Notes: a model not told the origin generated them from the sequence alone. Counted from the stretch's first letter, positions 1 to 8,312 are shown. The stretch: DNA of 28,399 bases from Rhodospirillaceae bacterium (GCA_018660305.1 JABJKO010000170.1:1-28399); one strand, 5' to 3'. A program made the numbers and translations.

Positions 1-105
1 CCCCACCTACACCTCCCCCCTATAGAAGGGGGAGGGAAATTATTTCATAGGCTTCAGACACTTAATTCCCTCCCCCTTGATGGGGGAGGGTTAGGGTGGG
101 GGTGA
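1..105. repeat. Bipartite palindromic repeat, copy 1
   Basis: Two inverted C/G-rich units face each other across a short AT-richer centre. The right unit has a perfect 9-bp stem, CCCTCCCCC (68-76) and GGGGGAGGG (82-90), with a 5-nt loop. The outer ends read CCCCACC on the left and GGTGGGGG-like on the right. Related copies occur at 6464, 10174 and 28313. The G-run array at 82-102 fits the four-tract G-quadruplex pattern. The first arm may be cut by the window edge. Confidence 0.85.
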
Positions 106-268
106 TATGGCTCGGACTCTGGAATCAGAATTTCGAAAGACGCAGCACCTAGGCCGGTTTCAGCAGACCATCAAAATCTAAACCGGACACCAGTGGACTT
201 GATCCGAGGATGAAGGGGTTGTTGTTATCTGAGGAATTCGTCAGGCCTGATGGTCAGGGACCGGCCTA
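106..268. other. Noncoding stretch downstream of the luciferase-like gene
   Basis: I see no gene here. It contains a 7-bp inverted repeat, CCGGTTT at 154-160 and AAACCGG at 180-186, and a weaker 5-bp stem, AGGCC 243-247 with GGCCT 263-267, just past the stop of the minus-strand gene at 269. Neither stem is followed by a T-tract on the relevant strand, so I do not call an intrinsic terminator. Confidence 0.4.
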
Positions 269-1420
269 TCACGATTTTCCCGACTCATATTTTTCGGTGG
301 CGTTGGCGACGCCATCGGCGGCGGCAGAACGGAATTCGGGCTGACGGGCGGCGGCGGCGGTGTAGCTTTCGCGACGGCCTTCGAATTGACCCTGAAAATG
401 CGGGATGACGTGCCGGGCGAACAGCTCATAGCTGCGCCGCGTGGCCTCCCAATCGGCCCAGTCGTGGCACATGAACATCACCACACCAAAACCGCCGGAC
501 CCCTCCTGCATCAGCTCGATTTCGCGAATGGCATCGTCGGGCGTACCCACGATGGCGCGCCGTGACTCGACAATAAAGTCCGCGACGTTTTCCACGTCCT
601 TGGGCACCGGCCCCAGCGGCAGCACGTCGCGGGCGTATCTGCCCCATTCCTCGACGCCGAACTTGATGTCCTTGAGGGCCTGCTCCCTTGTGTCGGAAAT
701 ATGCATCTGGGCGGCGATGCGAAACTTGCCACGGTCGGCAATCTGTCCGTTTGCCGCCGCAGTTTCCTCGTACAATGCCCAGTTTTTGGCGTAGGCGGCC
801 AGCGCCTCATCCGATTGTCCGCCGAGGGAAAGGAGTCCCAACCCATAACGTCCCGCCAGAAGCGCGCCGGCGGGCGAGCGCACCGAGGTTACCGCCATTT
901 CCATGCGCGGCCGCGTAAAGGACGCATGCTGCAGCTTGGCATCGTTCAGGGTGAACCAGTCGGTCTCGGCGCTGACTCTCTTTCCTTCCAGCAGCGGGAT
1001 GATCACGTCGATAGCTTCTTCCATCATCCGGCGTGACTGGCGTGCATCGATGCCCATCTGCGCCGCGTCCGATGGCAGGGCGCCCGGGCCGACCCCGAAC
1101 ATGGCCCGCCCCCGGGTCATGTGATCCAGCTGCACCATGGAATCGGCCAGCATGAACGGATGGGTATAGGGCAGCGAGCGGACGCCTGTACCCAACCGTA
1201 TGTGGCGGGTCTCCCGCGCCGCGGCGGCGATAAAGACTTCCGGCGCCGCGATGGTTTCGAACCCGCCCGAATGATGTTCGCCTATCCAGGCCTCTTCATA
1301 GCCGAGCCGGTCGAGCAGCATGATGAGCTCCAGATCGCGTTCGAACATGAGGGTGGGGTTTTCGTTCAACGCATGAAACGGTGCGAGGAACACGCCAAAG
1401 CGGGTTTGTACGTCGGACAT
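269..1420 (-). CDS. LLM class flavin-dependent monooxygenase (luciferase-like)
   Basis: A 383-residue protein of the bacterial luciferase-like fold. These enzymes use reduced flavin (FMNH2 or F420) supplied by a partner reductase to oxygenate or oxidise small organic substrates in the cytoplasm. Visible signatures are EEAWIGEHH (residues 42-50), IRLGTGV (74-80) and GRAMFGVGPG (104-113), in the order and spacing seen in LuxA and limonene-monooxygenase relatives. The length suits the family. The ATG at 1420 is preceded by an AAGG-type ribosome site. It is the last gene of a minus-strand run, 108 bp after the carboxymuconolactone-decarboxylase-like gene, and may be co-transcribed with it. No reductase gene is nearby. 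The family is secure; flavin type and substrate are unknown. Confidence 0.93.
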   Translation of the reverse strand: MSDVQTRFGVFLAPFHALNENPTLMFERDLELIMLLDRLGYEEAWIGEHHSGGFETIAAPEVFIAAAARETRHIRLGTGVRSLPYTHPFMLADSMVQLDHMTRGRAMFGVGPGALPSDAAQMGIDARQSRRMMEEAIDVIIPLLEGKRVSAETDWFTLNDAKLQHASFTRPRMEMAVTSVRSPAGALLAGRYGLGLLSLGGQSDEALAAYAKNWALYEETAAANGQIADRGKFRIAAQMHISDTREQALKDIKFGVEEWGRYARDVLPLGPVPKDVENVADFIVESRRAIVGTPDDAIREIELMQEGSGGFGVVMFMCHDWADWEATRRSYELFARHVIPHFQGQFEGRRESYTAAAARQPEFRSAAADGVANATEKYESGKS

Positions 1421-1528
1421 GGGCGAGCCTTACAAGAATGCCGTCAAATTCATACCAACCCTATCAGACGGGGCCATGAGGCGGCACCCGTGATGGCACC
1501 ACACTGCTGTATGGCCATTTCACTACCG

Positions 1529-2059
1529 CTATGCGTTCGTGTCCGGTTCCAGCCCAAAGACCGCCCCGTAGCTGCTGGCCAGTTCCATGATCCCGACCAG
1601 CGCGACGATTTCGACGATTTCGGCGGTGGAAAAATGGCGCGATAATTCTTCGAACGTGGCGTCGGGGACACCGCCGCCGGTCTCGACCATGCTTTCGGCG
1701 AAGACCAGCGCCGCGCGTTCGTTCTCGGGAAGGCCACCATAGTCCGACCGGTCGATGGCCTCTATCTCGGCTTCGGTGACACCGTGGTTGAGCCCATATT
1801 GCCGGTGCGAGGCCGACGAATAAGCCGAGCCGCACAAGCGCGCGACCTTGTAAGCGATCTTTTCCTTGAAGGCGCGCGGCAACAGGCCGGTATCGAGTGC
1901 CGCATGGAAATAGGCCCGGTGGGCCGCGAGGATTGCCGGCTGATGAGCCAGCGTCCGATACATGCCGGGCACCCGGCCGCGGGTCGCCCGCAGCTGATCG
2001 AATACCGGACGCAGTTCCGGCGGCTCGTCGGCAGGTTCAATGAAAGGAAGGCGGGGCAT
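1529..2059 (-). CDS. Carboxymuconolactone decarboxylase / AhpD-like family protein
   Basis: A 176-residue all-helical protein of the CMD/AhpD superfamily, whose members are either decarboxylating lactone enzymes or thiol peroxidases. The start is placed at 2059 rather than an upstream in-frame codon at 2113, because AAAGGG precedes this ATG and the usual family start (MPRLPFIEP) begins there. The characteristic stretch around residues 76-85 reads CGSAYSSASH. The position that in peroxidatic members holds the second Cys of CxxC is Ser, so an AhpD-type disulfide mechanism is unlikely. The gene begins 10 bp after the stop of the OCD-family gene, so the two are almost certainly one operon, with the luciferase-like gene following. 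Family confident, reaction unknown. Confidence 0.88.
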   Translation of the reverse strand: MPRLPFIEPADEPPELRPVFDQLRATRGRVPGMYRTLAHQPAILAAHRAYFHAALDTGLLPRAFKEKIAYKVARLCGSAYSSASHRQYGLNHGVTEAEIEAIDRSDYGGLPENERAALVFAESMVETGGGVPDATFEELSRHFSTAEIVEIVALVGIMELASSYGAVFGLEPDTNA

Positions 2060-2069
2060 GGCTTGCCCT

Positions 2070-3035
2070 TTAACCGGCGAGATCGGGCAGTTTCTGCCCG
2101 ATCCCGGCCTCAAGGGCTTTTTCGTAGGCGCAGGCAGCGAGCGCCACGTCTTCGAGCGCCACGCCGAGCGACTTGAACAGGGTGATGTCCTGATCCGACC
2201 GCCGCCCTACCGTGTTGCCGGCGACGATGTCGCCCAGCCCGACCACCCTGTCCCAGCCGATTACCCCTTCGGCGACCGGGGCGGTGAGATCGGTGGCCTC
2301 GTATTTCACCTGCTCCAGATCGTCGGTGGCGATGATCGCGGTACGGCCGATGGCGTCGGAATCCGTCTCGCGGCGGTACTCGTAATTCGCCCCAATGGCG
2401 TTGACGTGGGTGCCCGGTGCAAGCCAGGCCCCCCACAATACGGGTTCAGTCGCCGTGGTCGCAGTCACCACGATATCGCGATCCCGGATTGCGGCTTCGG
2501 CGCTGTCCACCGGCGTAGCCTGGATATCCAACCCGGCAAGTCCGGCGCAGAACCGGGCCCGGTTTTCAGCCGAACGGCTATGGACAAGGATTTCCCGGAT
2601 CGGTCGTACCTTACAGATCGCCTCCACCTGAGTCCGCGCCTGACGGCCGGTGCCGACCACGCCAAGCCGGCAGGCATCCGGCCGCGCCATGAATTTGGTG
2701 GCAACGCCGCTGGCCGCGCCTGTGCGCAAGGCGCCCATGGCGAACACCTGGACGATAGCCGCCAGTTCGCCGGTGTCTGCCTTGTACAGCGAGAAGACCC
2801 GGCCCGCGCTGCTTTCAAAGATTGTCGTGCTCGACACCTTGACGCCGTAATAGCCCCGATAGTTCAACACGGCGGCGGTGATGCGCAGCGTCCCGTCTTT
2901 CAACGGCGCGCGAACACGCGGCACGTTGGTGACACTACCGCGTCCGACCTCGCCGAACACTTCCTCGACGGCCGCCAGCGCATCATCCATGCCGACCAGC
3001 TCAGCCACGCAGTTTTCGTCGAGAAACAGTGTCAT
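2070..3035 (-). CDS. Ornithine cyclodeaminase / mu-crystallin family protein
   Basis: A 321-residue NAD(P)-dependent enzyme of the OCD/mu-crystallin family. Relatives deaminate ornithine to proline, reduce cyclic ketimines, or act on other imino and amino acids. The family substrate-site Lys is present in GVKVSS (Lys66), followed by LRTGAASGVATKFMA (103-117) and the Rossmann loop GVVGTGRQA (125-133). Length is typical. The downstream carboxymuconolactone-like gene starts 10 bp after its stop. CreA lies 131 bp upstream. It is clearly a different subfamily from the longer OCD homologue at 10384. Substrate cannot be predicted; ornithine itself is uncertain because many family members do not use it. 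Confidence 0.93.
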   Translation of the reverse strand: MTLFLDENCVAELVGMDDALAAVEEVFGEVGRGSVTNVPRVRAPLKDGTLRITAAVLNYRGYYGVKVSSTTIFESSAGRVFSLYKADTGELAAIVQVFAMGALRTGAASGVATKFMARPDACRLGVVGTGRQARTQVEAICKVRPIREILVHSRSAENRARFCAGLAGLDIQATPVDSAEAAIRDRDIVVTATTATEPVLWGAWLAPGTHVNAIGANYEYRRETDSDAIGRTAIIATDDLEQVKYEATDLTAPVAEGVIGWDRVVGLGDIVAGNTVGRRSDQDITLFKSLGVALEDVALAACAYEKALEAGIGQKLPDLAG

Positions 3036-3166
3036 GCCGCCCTATCTACTCCCGTCCGAAGAAGTTATGCATCACGTGCCTTGAAAACCGGAGACACGCG
3101 CCGCCGCAATACCGTACCCGCAAATAAGCGTCCGCGGAACCGGGCCAAATCGCAGTCCCTTTGCGG

Positions 3167-3664
3167 TCACTTGAGAGCCGGCGTGCCGGGAGGTTTGTCG
3201 CCCCACGGCATCATGGCCACTGCCGAAATGGAGTTTTTCGGCGACCCGTCGATGAGCTTGTCGCTATAGGCCAGATAAACCAGCGTATTGCGCGCCTGAT
3301 CGAGAAAACGCACCACCTGCAGCTTCTTGAAAAATACCGACCGCCGGGCTTTGAACACCGCCTCGCCTTTTTTTCGGACAGCGATGGGCTTCTTAAAACT
3401 GATCGGCCCAACCTGACGGCATGCGATGGAGGCATCCGACGTGTCTTCCGCCAGACCCAGACTGCCCGATATGCCGCCCTTACGGGCCATGCTCAGAAAG
3501 CAGGTCACGCCGGTGACTTTCGGGTCGTCGAATGCTTCCACAACGATCTTGTGATTGGCGCCGATCAGTTTGAAGGCGGTATCTACCGCGCCAATTTCTT
3601 CCGAAACCGCCGGGCCGGAGAGGACGGCGGTGACGGCACAAAGAACGAACGCAAAAATTTTCAT
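3167..3664 (-). CDS. creA: CreA family protein (periplasmic, function unknown)
   Basis: A 165-residue exported protein matching the CreA family, which is widespread in proteobacteria and has no settled biochemical role. The start is taken at the internal ATG at 3664, not at 3682, because AGGA lies seven bases before it and the protein then opens with a normal signal peptide (Lys, hydrophobic core, cleavage likely near VSEE). Recognisable family segments are [13 protein letters not shown] near the mature N-terminus, the [10 protein letters not shown] stretch, and a C-terminal region including [17 protein letters not shown]. Neighbours are an SDR upstream and an OCD protein downstream with gaps of about 93 and 131 bp, so operon membership is possible but not tight. 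Confidence 0.88.
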   Translation of the reverse strand: MKIFAFVLCAVTAVLSGPAVSEEIGAVDTAFKLIGANHKIVVEAFDDPKVTGVTCFLSMARKGGISGSLGLAEDTSDASIACRQVGPISFKKPIAVRKKGEAVFKARRSVFFKKLQVVRFLDQARNTLVYLAYSDKLIDGSPKNSISAVAMMPWGDKPPGTPALK

Positions 3665-3757
3665 TGGGGAGTCCTGATCCATTAATGGGGTGGTCAGGAC
3701 ATATGAACGATAGCCGCGCGGCGCAAGGCCACTGGCGTTGGTCGATGCCCGCCGAAC

Positions 3758-4516
3758 CTAGTTGATGGAGACGTACCAGCCGCCATTCACGTGCAGCGTC
3801 TGGCCGGTGGTGAAGCGCGAATGAGGTCCACAGAGGAAGCGGACTGTCTCGGCGAATTCCTCGGGGGTGCCTTCCCGCCCCGCCGGGATGGGGCGCGCGG
3901 CGAAATGGGGCGATGTTGCTCCAGGGCGCTGAATACGGCCGGGTGCCACGCAATTCACAGTGATATTCTGCGGCGCCAGCTCTATTGCCAGCGATCCCGT
4001 CAGACCGGCAAGTCCCATCTTTGCCGCCCCGTCGACACTGCGATTGGCATTTCCCACATGGGCCGAGGACGCCCCGATATTGATAATCACCCCCTGACCG
4101 TGCACGCCGAGATGGGGGATTGCCGCCTTGCTGCACAGAAAAGCGCTATCAAGCTTGGAGGCCATGATGCGCCGCCATTCCGCGTAGGTCAGTTCCGTAA
4201 TGGGAGACGACGTGCCGGGGCCGACATTATTGATCAGGATATCCAGCCGGCCAAAGGCATCGACCGCCGCGTCGATCATGCCCTGCACCGCTTCCTCGGA
4301 GGTCACGTCGGCCAGATGAACGATGGCCCGCCCGCCGATGGCTTCAATTTCAGCCACCACTTCCTCGGCCACATCGCCCGACGTCCGGCCGTTGATCACG
4401 ATTCCAGCCCCCGCTTCGGCCAAAGCCAGGGCAATGGCCCGCCCGATGATACCCGTACTGCCAGTCACAATGGCGCCGGTGCCCTCCAATTCACGAGGCC
4501 CGTTCTCCGCGGTCAT
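3758..4516 (-). CDS. SDR-family protein with replaced catalytic Tyr
   Basis: A 252-residue classical short-chain dehydrogenase/reductase fold, which normally oxidises or reduces alcohols and ketones with NAD(P). The cofactor loop TGSTGIIG (18-25), NNVG (96-99), the Ser of IGASS (150/151) and Lys166 are present, as is the typical NITVNCVAPGR segment. The catalytic Tyr position, four before Lys166, is Asp162 (codon GAC), and the usual Asn of the tetrad appears as Lys121. Canonical SDR chemistry is therefore doubtful; it may be a non-catalytic relative or use another mechanism. The ATG at 4516 has AAAGGG upstream. It lies 122 bp after the MlaC gene. Fold confident, function uncertain. Confidence 0.9.
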   Translation of the reverse strand: MTAENGPRELEGTGAIVTGSTGIIGRAIALALAEAGAGIVINGRTSGDVAEEVVAEIEAIGGRAIVHLADVTSEEAVQGMIDAAVDAFGRLDILINNVGPGTSSPITELTYAEWRRIMASKLDSAFLCSKAAIPHLGVHGQGVIINIGASSAHVGNANRSVDGAAKMGLAGLTGSLAIELAPQNITVNCVAPGRIQRPGATSPHFAARPIPAGREGTPEEFAETVRFLCGPHSRFTTGQTLHVNGGWYVSIN

Positions 4517-4638
4517 ATTATTTCCCTTTTATTGGCTGCGTCGGCAGCGCCATCCCGTCACGATCTGCGATAGGCGTAATATGTTTCGTTCCGGTTTTTT
4601 CCGCAACATGGCGGATGCGGGAATATAATTCGGTGGGG

Positions 4639-5250
4639 CTATTTGGCGGCGCTCGCCCTGGTGGTGTGAGCGCGCAGGGAATTCAGTAGACCCTGCAGGC
4701 CATCGCGCCGGACAACCGATGAAAACTCGCTACGCTGAGCGACGGCCATGCTGACACCTTCAACCATCACATCGATGATCACTTTTCTTTCCTTGCGGTT
4801 CCGAACACGCCAGGCGACGTTGATCGGCGGGCCGGACAGGCGGACAATGCGGGTATTGACCAGCACGTCACTTTTGTTGCTCAGCACCCTTTCCGAAACA
4901 ATCTTGAACTTTTCTCCCGAATAGCCGCCGAGCTTGATGGCATAGCTTTTGGCGATGTAATGGCGGAACAGCGCCACATAGTCCTCCCTCTGCTCGGCAC
5001 TGGCCTCGCGCCAGTGGCGGCCAAGGGCGAAACGGGCAATGACCGGCAAATCAAAATAGGTGGAGAGAATTTTCTCGAACTTCTGCTCCCGCACCGCCGG
5101 ACCCGTGTCTTTCTGTGTAAGGATCTTGATAGCCCGGTCACCGAGATCATGAACGAACGTTGAGGCATCAGTGGTTTTCGTATCGGCCAGGGCCGCGCCG
5201 GTCCCAAAAGCGGCAGCCACCAGAATCACGACAAATAAATTGCGAAACAT
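4639..5250 (-). CDS. mlaC: MlaC/Ttg2D family periplasmic phospholipid-binding protein (orphan)
   Basis: A 203-residue exported protein of the MlaC (Tgt2/Ttg2D) family. MlaC shuttles phospholipids across the periplasm between the outer-membrane MlaA complex and the inner-membrane MlaFEDB ABC transporter. A signal peptide covers about residues 1-22, ending ALA before Asp23. The mature protein carries the family blocks KFEKILSTYFDLPVIARFALGRHW and VALFRHYIAKSYAIKLGGYSG (each part of longer conserved segments), plus the C-terminal VIDVMVEGVSMAVAQRSEF block. Neither mlaFED nor mlaA is in the window, so this is a stand-alone copy. A 174-bp gap separates it from the upstream decarboxylase-like gene. 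It could serve a hopanoid or other lipid system. Confidence 0.9.
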   Translation of the reverse strand: MFRNLFVVILVAAAFGTGAALADTKTTDASTFVHDLGDRAIKILTQKDTGPAVREQKFEKILSTYFDLPVIARFALGRHWREASAEQREDYVALFRHYIAKSYAIKLGGYSGEKFKIVSERVLSNKSDVLVNTRIVRLSGPPINVAWRVRNRKERKVIIDVMVEGVSMAVAQRSEFSSVVRRDGLQGLLNSLRAHTTRASAAK

Positions 5251-5424
5251 AATCGGCTCCCTCTCTCAGATCAGATCACCTGCAACCGGACTGTGTTCCC
5301 TCTAAAGTGATATTGGATCTGATTCCTCCGGCTACAACAACCTAGGAGAAACCAGCATAATGAAGCGATTCGGACCAGCGTAAATTGAGTTAAATTGTCG
5401 GAATTTCCTGCCCACGGAGCCCGG

Positions 5425-6417
5425 TCAACTCACCCCAACAAACAATTTATCCAGCGCCACCGGGGCAGGTAAAAACCCTTCCGTCACCAGGTGTCCCATG
5501 AAAGTTTCCAGATGGGAACGGTTCGCCTCGAGACCATAGAGCCAGGGATCGTCGCCGCCAAACACCCGGTCCATTTCCTCGATGTCGTCGAACATCCACG
5601 GCGTCATGTACATCATGGCGCCGGTATAGCGCATCTGCTCCTGCGCCTTGGCTTTTGACGCCTCCAGCGCCGCGAACAGGCTTTGCGCCATCCACGGATT
5701 GTCGCGATAGAGCGCCTCGCGGATCACCACCGTATGCATGATGGGAAAGATACCGGTGCGTTGGAACCAATCCTGCTCGACGGTACGATAATCGGGGAAC
5801 AACCGGACTATACTGTCATCGACCCGCGAGGACGCCGGCACACGCGCCGCCATCACCGCGTCGATTTCGCCACCGGAAAGGGCGGCGCTCAGGGTGTCAT
5901 GGTCCGTTAGCTCTGAAATGGTCACCTCGCGCTCGGGCCGCACATCGGATGCGCTGGCCTTGCGCGGCACATCAACCCCGCCTTCGACCCAGTGGATGGT
6001 GTCGGTATCAACACCGTATTCATCACGCAATATACCGCGCATCCAGACACCGGCGCTCTGGCGGTATTCCTGAATGCCGACACGTTTGCCTTCGAGGTCC
6101 TTGGGCGATTTGATCCCGGTCTTGCGGTTGATAAAGAAATTGCCGTGACGGAACACCCGCGACGGAAACACGGGGATGGCGACAAACGGAAAGGCCTCAC
6201 CGCCGGCCAGTGCCCGGGACCGCTTGGTGGTATAGAGCGCCAGCGACATTTCCGAGACATCGAACTCCTCGCGCTCGGCCATGCCGACAAATATGCTATG
6301 CACCGGAATACGAGTCTCATAGTCGAGGGCGATTCCTTCGGGCTTTATGGCGCCATAGCGCAGGGCCTCGATTCGGTCATAAGGACCGGTCGCCATATGC
6401 AATTTGAGATCTGTCAT
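5425..6417 (-). CDS. 4,5-dihydroxyphthalate decarboxylase-like protein (PBP-like fold)
   Basis: A 330-residue protein resembling the 4,5-dihydroxyphthalate decarboxylase (Pht5) family, whose fold is that of type 2 periplasmic-binding proteins. Visible blocks are the N-terminal YDRIEALRYGAIKPEGI, DVSEMSLALY (53-62), the FPSRVFRHGNFFINRKTGI region, and the DLEGKRVGIQEYRQSAGVW segment typical of such binding-fold enzymes. There is no signal peptide, which favours a cytoplasmic enzyme over a transport receptor. True family members act in phthalate degradation, but many relatives are uncharacterised, so the reaction is tentative. The gene follows the palindromic repeat at 6464-6576 and is the first of the minus-strand run down to 269. 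The ATG at 6417 has AGGA before it. Confidence 0.85.
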   Translation of the reverse strand: MTDLKLHMATGPYDRIEALRYGAIKPEGIALDYETRIPVHSIFVGMAEREEFDVSEMSLALYTTKRSRALAGGEAFPFVAIPVFPSRVFRHGNFFINRKTGIKSPKDLEGKRVGIQEYRQSAGVWMRGILRDEYGVDTDTIHWVEGGVDVPRKASASDVRPEREVTISELTDHDTLSAALSGGEIDAVMAARVPASSRVDDSIVRLFPDYRTVEQDWFQRTGIFPIMHTVVIREALYRDNPWMAQSLFAALEASKAKAQEQMRYTGAMMYMTPWMFDDIEEMDRVFGGDDPWLYGLEANRSHLETFMGHLVTEGFLPAPVALDKLFVGVS

Positions 6418-6463
6418 GGTGTCCTAACAGAAACGTTTCAGGGATGAACAAGTACAGGAAGAT

Positions 6464-6576
6464 CCACCTCCCCTAACCCCTCCCCCCTAAAGGGCGGAGG
6501 GGGACGCAGTTGTACGATCTGAACTTACTCCCTCTCCGCCCCATTGGGGGGGAGAGGGCTGGGGTGAGGTGGGGGT
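6464..6576. repeat. Bipartite palindromic repeat, copy 2
   Basis: Two inverted C/G-rich arms: the left starts CCACCTCCCCTAACCCC near 6464 and the right ends GGGGTGAGGTGGGGG near 6576, with an AT-richer centre at about 6505-6526. Each arm forms its own hairpin. The element begins about 20 nt past the stop of the last TauD/TfdA gene, so it may end or stabilise that transcript, although no T-tract follows. The right arm (6544-6575) has at least four G-runs. Confidence 0.85.
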
Positions 6577-6595
6577 TCTTTCCATAAAAAATCGC

Positions 6596-7444
6596 CTATG
6601 CCGCCTGCGACGCCGCCGCCACGGGATCGACGCCGAACACCGTGGTGCGGCGGAGCAGCCGCCTTTCGCCTTCGGCAAAATCGGTGCGGGCGTGGTTGAG
6701 ACAGCGATTGTCCCAGACGACGAAATCGCCGGGCGTCCAAACATGCTCATACACAAACTCGGGCTTTTCCGTGTGATCCAGAAGCTCTGCCAGGATGGCC
6801 TCGCTTTCATCGTCCGCCAGCCCGACGATTTTGGCGGTCATCAGGCGGCTGATATAGAGCGCGGTACGGCCGGTTTCCTCATGCTCGATAAAGATCGGGT
6901 GTTGCCGCACGCCGCTCAGCGATCTGTCCGGTGCGTCAGCCCTGTTGTTGGCGTAATACAAATGCTCCGCATGACAGCCCTTGAGTTTGGTTTTCAGCGT
7001 CTCCGGCAATGTGTCGTAGGCATTGTACATGTTGGCGAACTGGGTATTGCCGCCCACCGAGGGGACTTCCAGCGCATAAAGCAGCGTGTAACGGAACGGC
7101 CGCTTGGCATAGGCCCCGTCGGAATGAAACATCATCTCGCCATCGGGCAGCGATCCGATGGGCTTGCCGTCTTCGCGAATATTGCTGATGAGCATGGTGC
7201 CGGGATGGGAGACGCGATGGCCCTCCAACGACTCGACCTTGCGCAGACGGGTACCAAGCTCGCCAAACCGGGCGGTAAACCGCAACTGATCCTCTTCACC
7301 CAGCTCCTGCCCGGGAAACACCAGCACCTGATAGTCGAGCCAGGCACGGTGAACGGCCCGGAAGGCGGGTTCATCCATTTCATCCCGCAGATCGATGCCG
7401 GTGACCCGGGCCCCGACGGCTTCCGAAATCGGTTCCACTTTCAT
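6596..7444 (-). CDS. TauD/TfdA Fe(II)/2-oxoglutarate dioxygenase, paralogue 4 of 4
   Basis: A 282-residue member of the TauD/TfdA family. These cytoplasmic enzymes couple oxidative decarboxylation of 2-oxoglutarate to hydroxylation of a substrate such as taurine or an aryloxyacetate, usually releasing sulfite, a phenol or a similar group. The iron triad is visible as His107-x-Asp109 in FHSDGAY and His251 in CLNHARTD; the 2-oxoglutarate-binding Arg lies in RRLLRRTTVF (261-270). NPD-type elements VLVFPGQ and GGNTQFANMY are also present. Its ATG overlaps the stop of the preceding paralogue by one base (ATGA), so translation is coupled. It is closest to paralogue 3, sharing 47 identical bases. 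Substrate unknown. Confidence 0.96.
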   Translation of the reverse strand: MKVEPISEAVGARVTGIDLRDEMDEPAFRAVHRAWLDYQVLVFPGQELGEEDQLRFTARFGELGTRLRKVESLEGHRVSHPGTMLISNIREDGKPIGSLPDGEMMFHSDGAYAKRPFRYTLLYALEVPSVGGNTQFANMYNAYDTLPETLKTKLKGCHAEHLYYANNRADAPDRSLSGVRQHPIFIEHEETGRTALYISRLMTAKIVGLADDESEAILAELLDHTEKPEFVYEHVWTPGDFVVWDNRCLNHARTDFAEGERRLLRRTTVFGVDPVAAASQAA

Positions 7445-8301
7445 CAGGCGGCCTGTGCCTTTGCGGCGATGGGATCGATACCGAACACGGTCGTCCGGCG
7501 CAGCAGGCGGCGCTCACCCTCGGAAAAATCAGTCCGCGCGTGATTGACGCAGCGATTGTCCCACATGACAAAATCGCCCGGCGTCCAGACATGCTCATAG
7601 ACGAATTCCGGCCGTTCACAATGGTCGAACAGCATATCAAGAATTTCGTCGCTTTCGTCCTGCGGCAGTTCGACAATTTTCGTGGTCAGAAGGCGGCTGG
7701 CATAGAGCGCGATGCGGCCGGTTTCTTCATGCCCGATAAACAGCGGATGCTGGCGCACACCGGTAAGCGAATCCGTCGGTTTGGCCTTGTCGACGCTGCC
7801 GGCATAGTACTGATGCTCCGCATGACAGAGGGCCAGTTTGCGTTTCAAATCCTCCGGCAGGGTCTCATAGGCCTTGTACATATTGGCAAACTGCGTGTTA
7901 CCACCCGCCGACGGGACTTCCAGCGCATAAAGCAGCGTGTAACGGAACGGCCGCTTGGCGTAGGCGCCGTCGGAATGGTACATCATTTCGCCATCGGGGA
8001 GCGATCCGATGGGCACCCCGTCCTTGCGAATATTGCTGATCAGCATGATGCCGGGATGGGAGACACTGTCGCCTTCCGCCGTCGGGACCTTGCGGTTGCG
8101 CCCGCCAAGCTCGCCGAAATGGGCGGTAAACCGCACCTGGTCGTCCTCCCCCAGTTCCTGGCCGGGAAAGACCAGAACCTGATAATCGAGCCACGCCTGA
8201 TGCACCGCCTGAAATACGGCATCGTCCATGTCCTGGCGCAGATCGATGCCGGTGATCCGCGCGCCGATGGCGTCGGAAATGGGCTCAACAATGATACTCA
8301 T
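7444..8301 (-). CDS. TauD/TfdA Fe(II)/2-oxoglutarate dioxygenase, paralogue 3 of 4
   Basis: A 285-residue paralogue with the same layout: N-terminal VEPISDAIGARITGIDL, the core VLVFPGQELGE, the iron motif HSDGAYAKRPF, GGNTQFANMY, and the distal His in CVNHARTDFSEGERRLLRRT. The ATG at 8301 has a near-perfect ribosome site, AAAGGAGG, five bases upstream, the strongest in the set, and the gene starts 11 bp after paralogue 2 ends. The protein is nearly co-linear with paralogue 4, and bases 7913-7959 are identical to 7062-7108, which points to recent duplication or gene conversion between these two. All catalytic residues are intact. Substrate unknown. Confidence 0.96.
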   Translation of the reverse strand: MSIIVEPISDAIGARITGIDLRQDMDDAVFQAVHQAWLDYQVLVFPGQELGEDDQVRFTAHFGELGGRNRKVPTAEGDSVSHPGIMLISNIRKDGVPIGSLPDGEMMYHSDGAYAKRPFRYTLLYALEVPSAGGNTQFANMYKAYETLPEDLKRKLALCHAEHQYYAGSVDKAKPTDSLTGVRQHPLFIGHEETGRIALYASRLLTTKIVELPQDESDEILDMLFDHCERPEFVYEHVWTPGDFVMWDNRCVNHARTDFSEGERRLLRRTTVFGIDPIAAKAQAA

Positions 8302-8312
8302 CGCCCCCTCCT

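Noticed and set aside
1..105. Possible CRISPR or transposon terminal repeat
   Set aside because: No regularly spaced array and no transposase in the window; each copy is a single bipartite palindrome in an intergenic gap.
2040..3269. Long plus-strand open frame (409 codons)
   Set aside because: It is antisense to the OCD gene, spans two unrelated minus-strand genes and a gap, and its protein is Arg/His/Gly-rich with no recognisable domain. High GC codon bias explains it.
6464..6576. Intrinsic terminator after the dioxygenase operon
   Set aside because: Strong stems are present but no T-tract follows on the minus strand; kept only as a repeat with possible end-of-transcript function.
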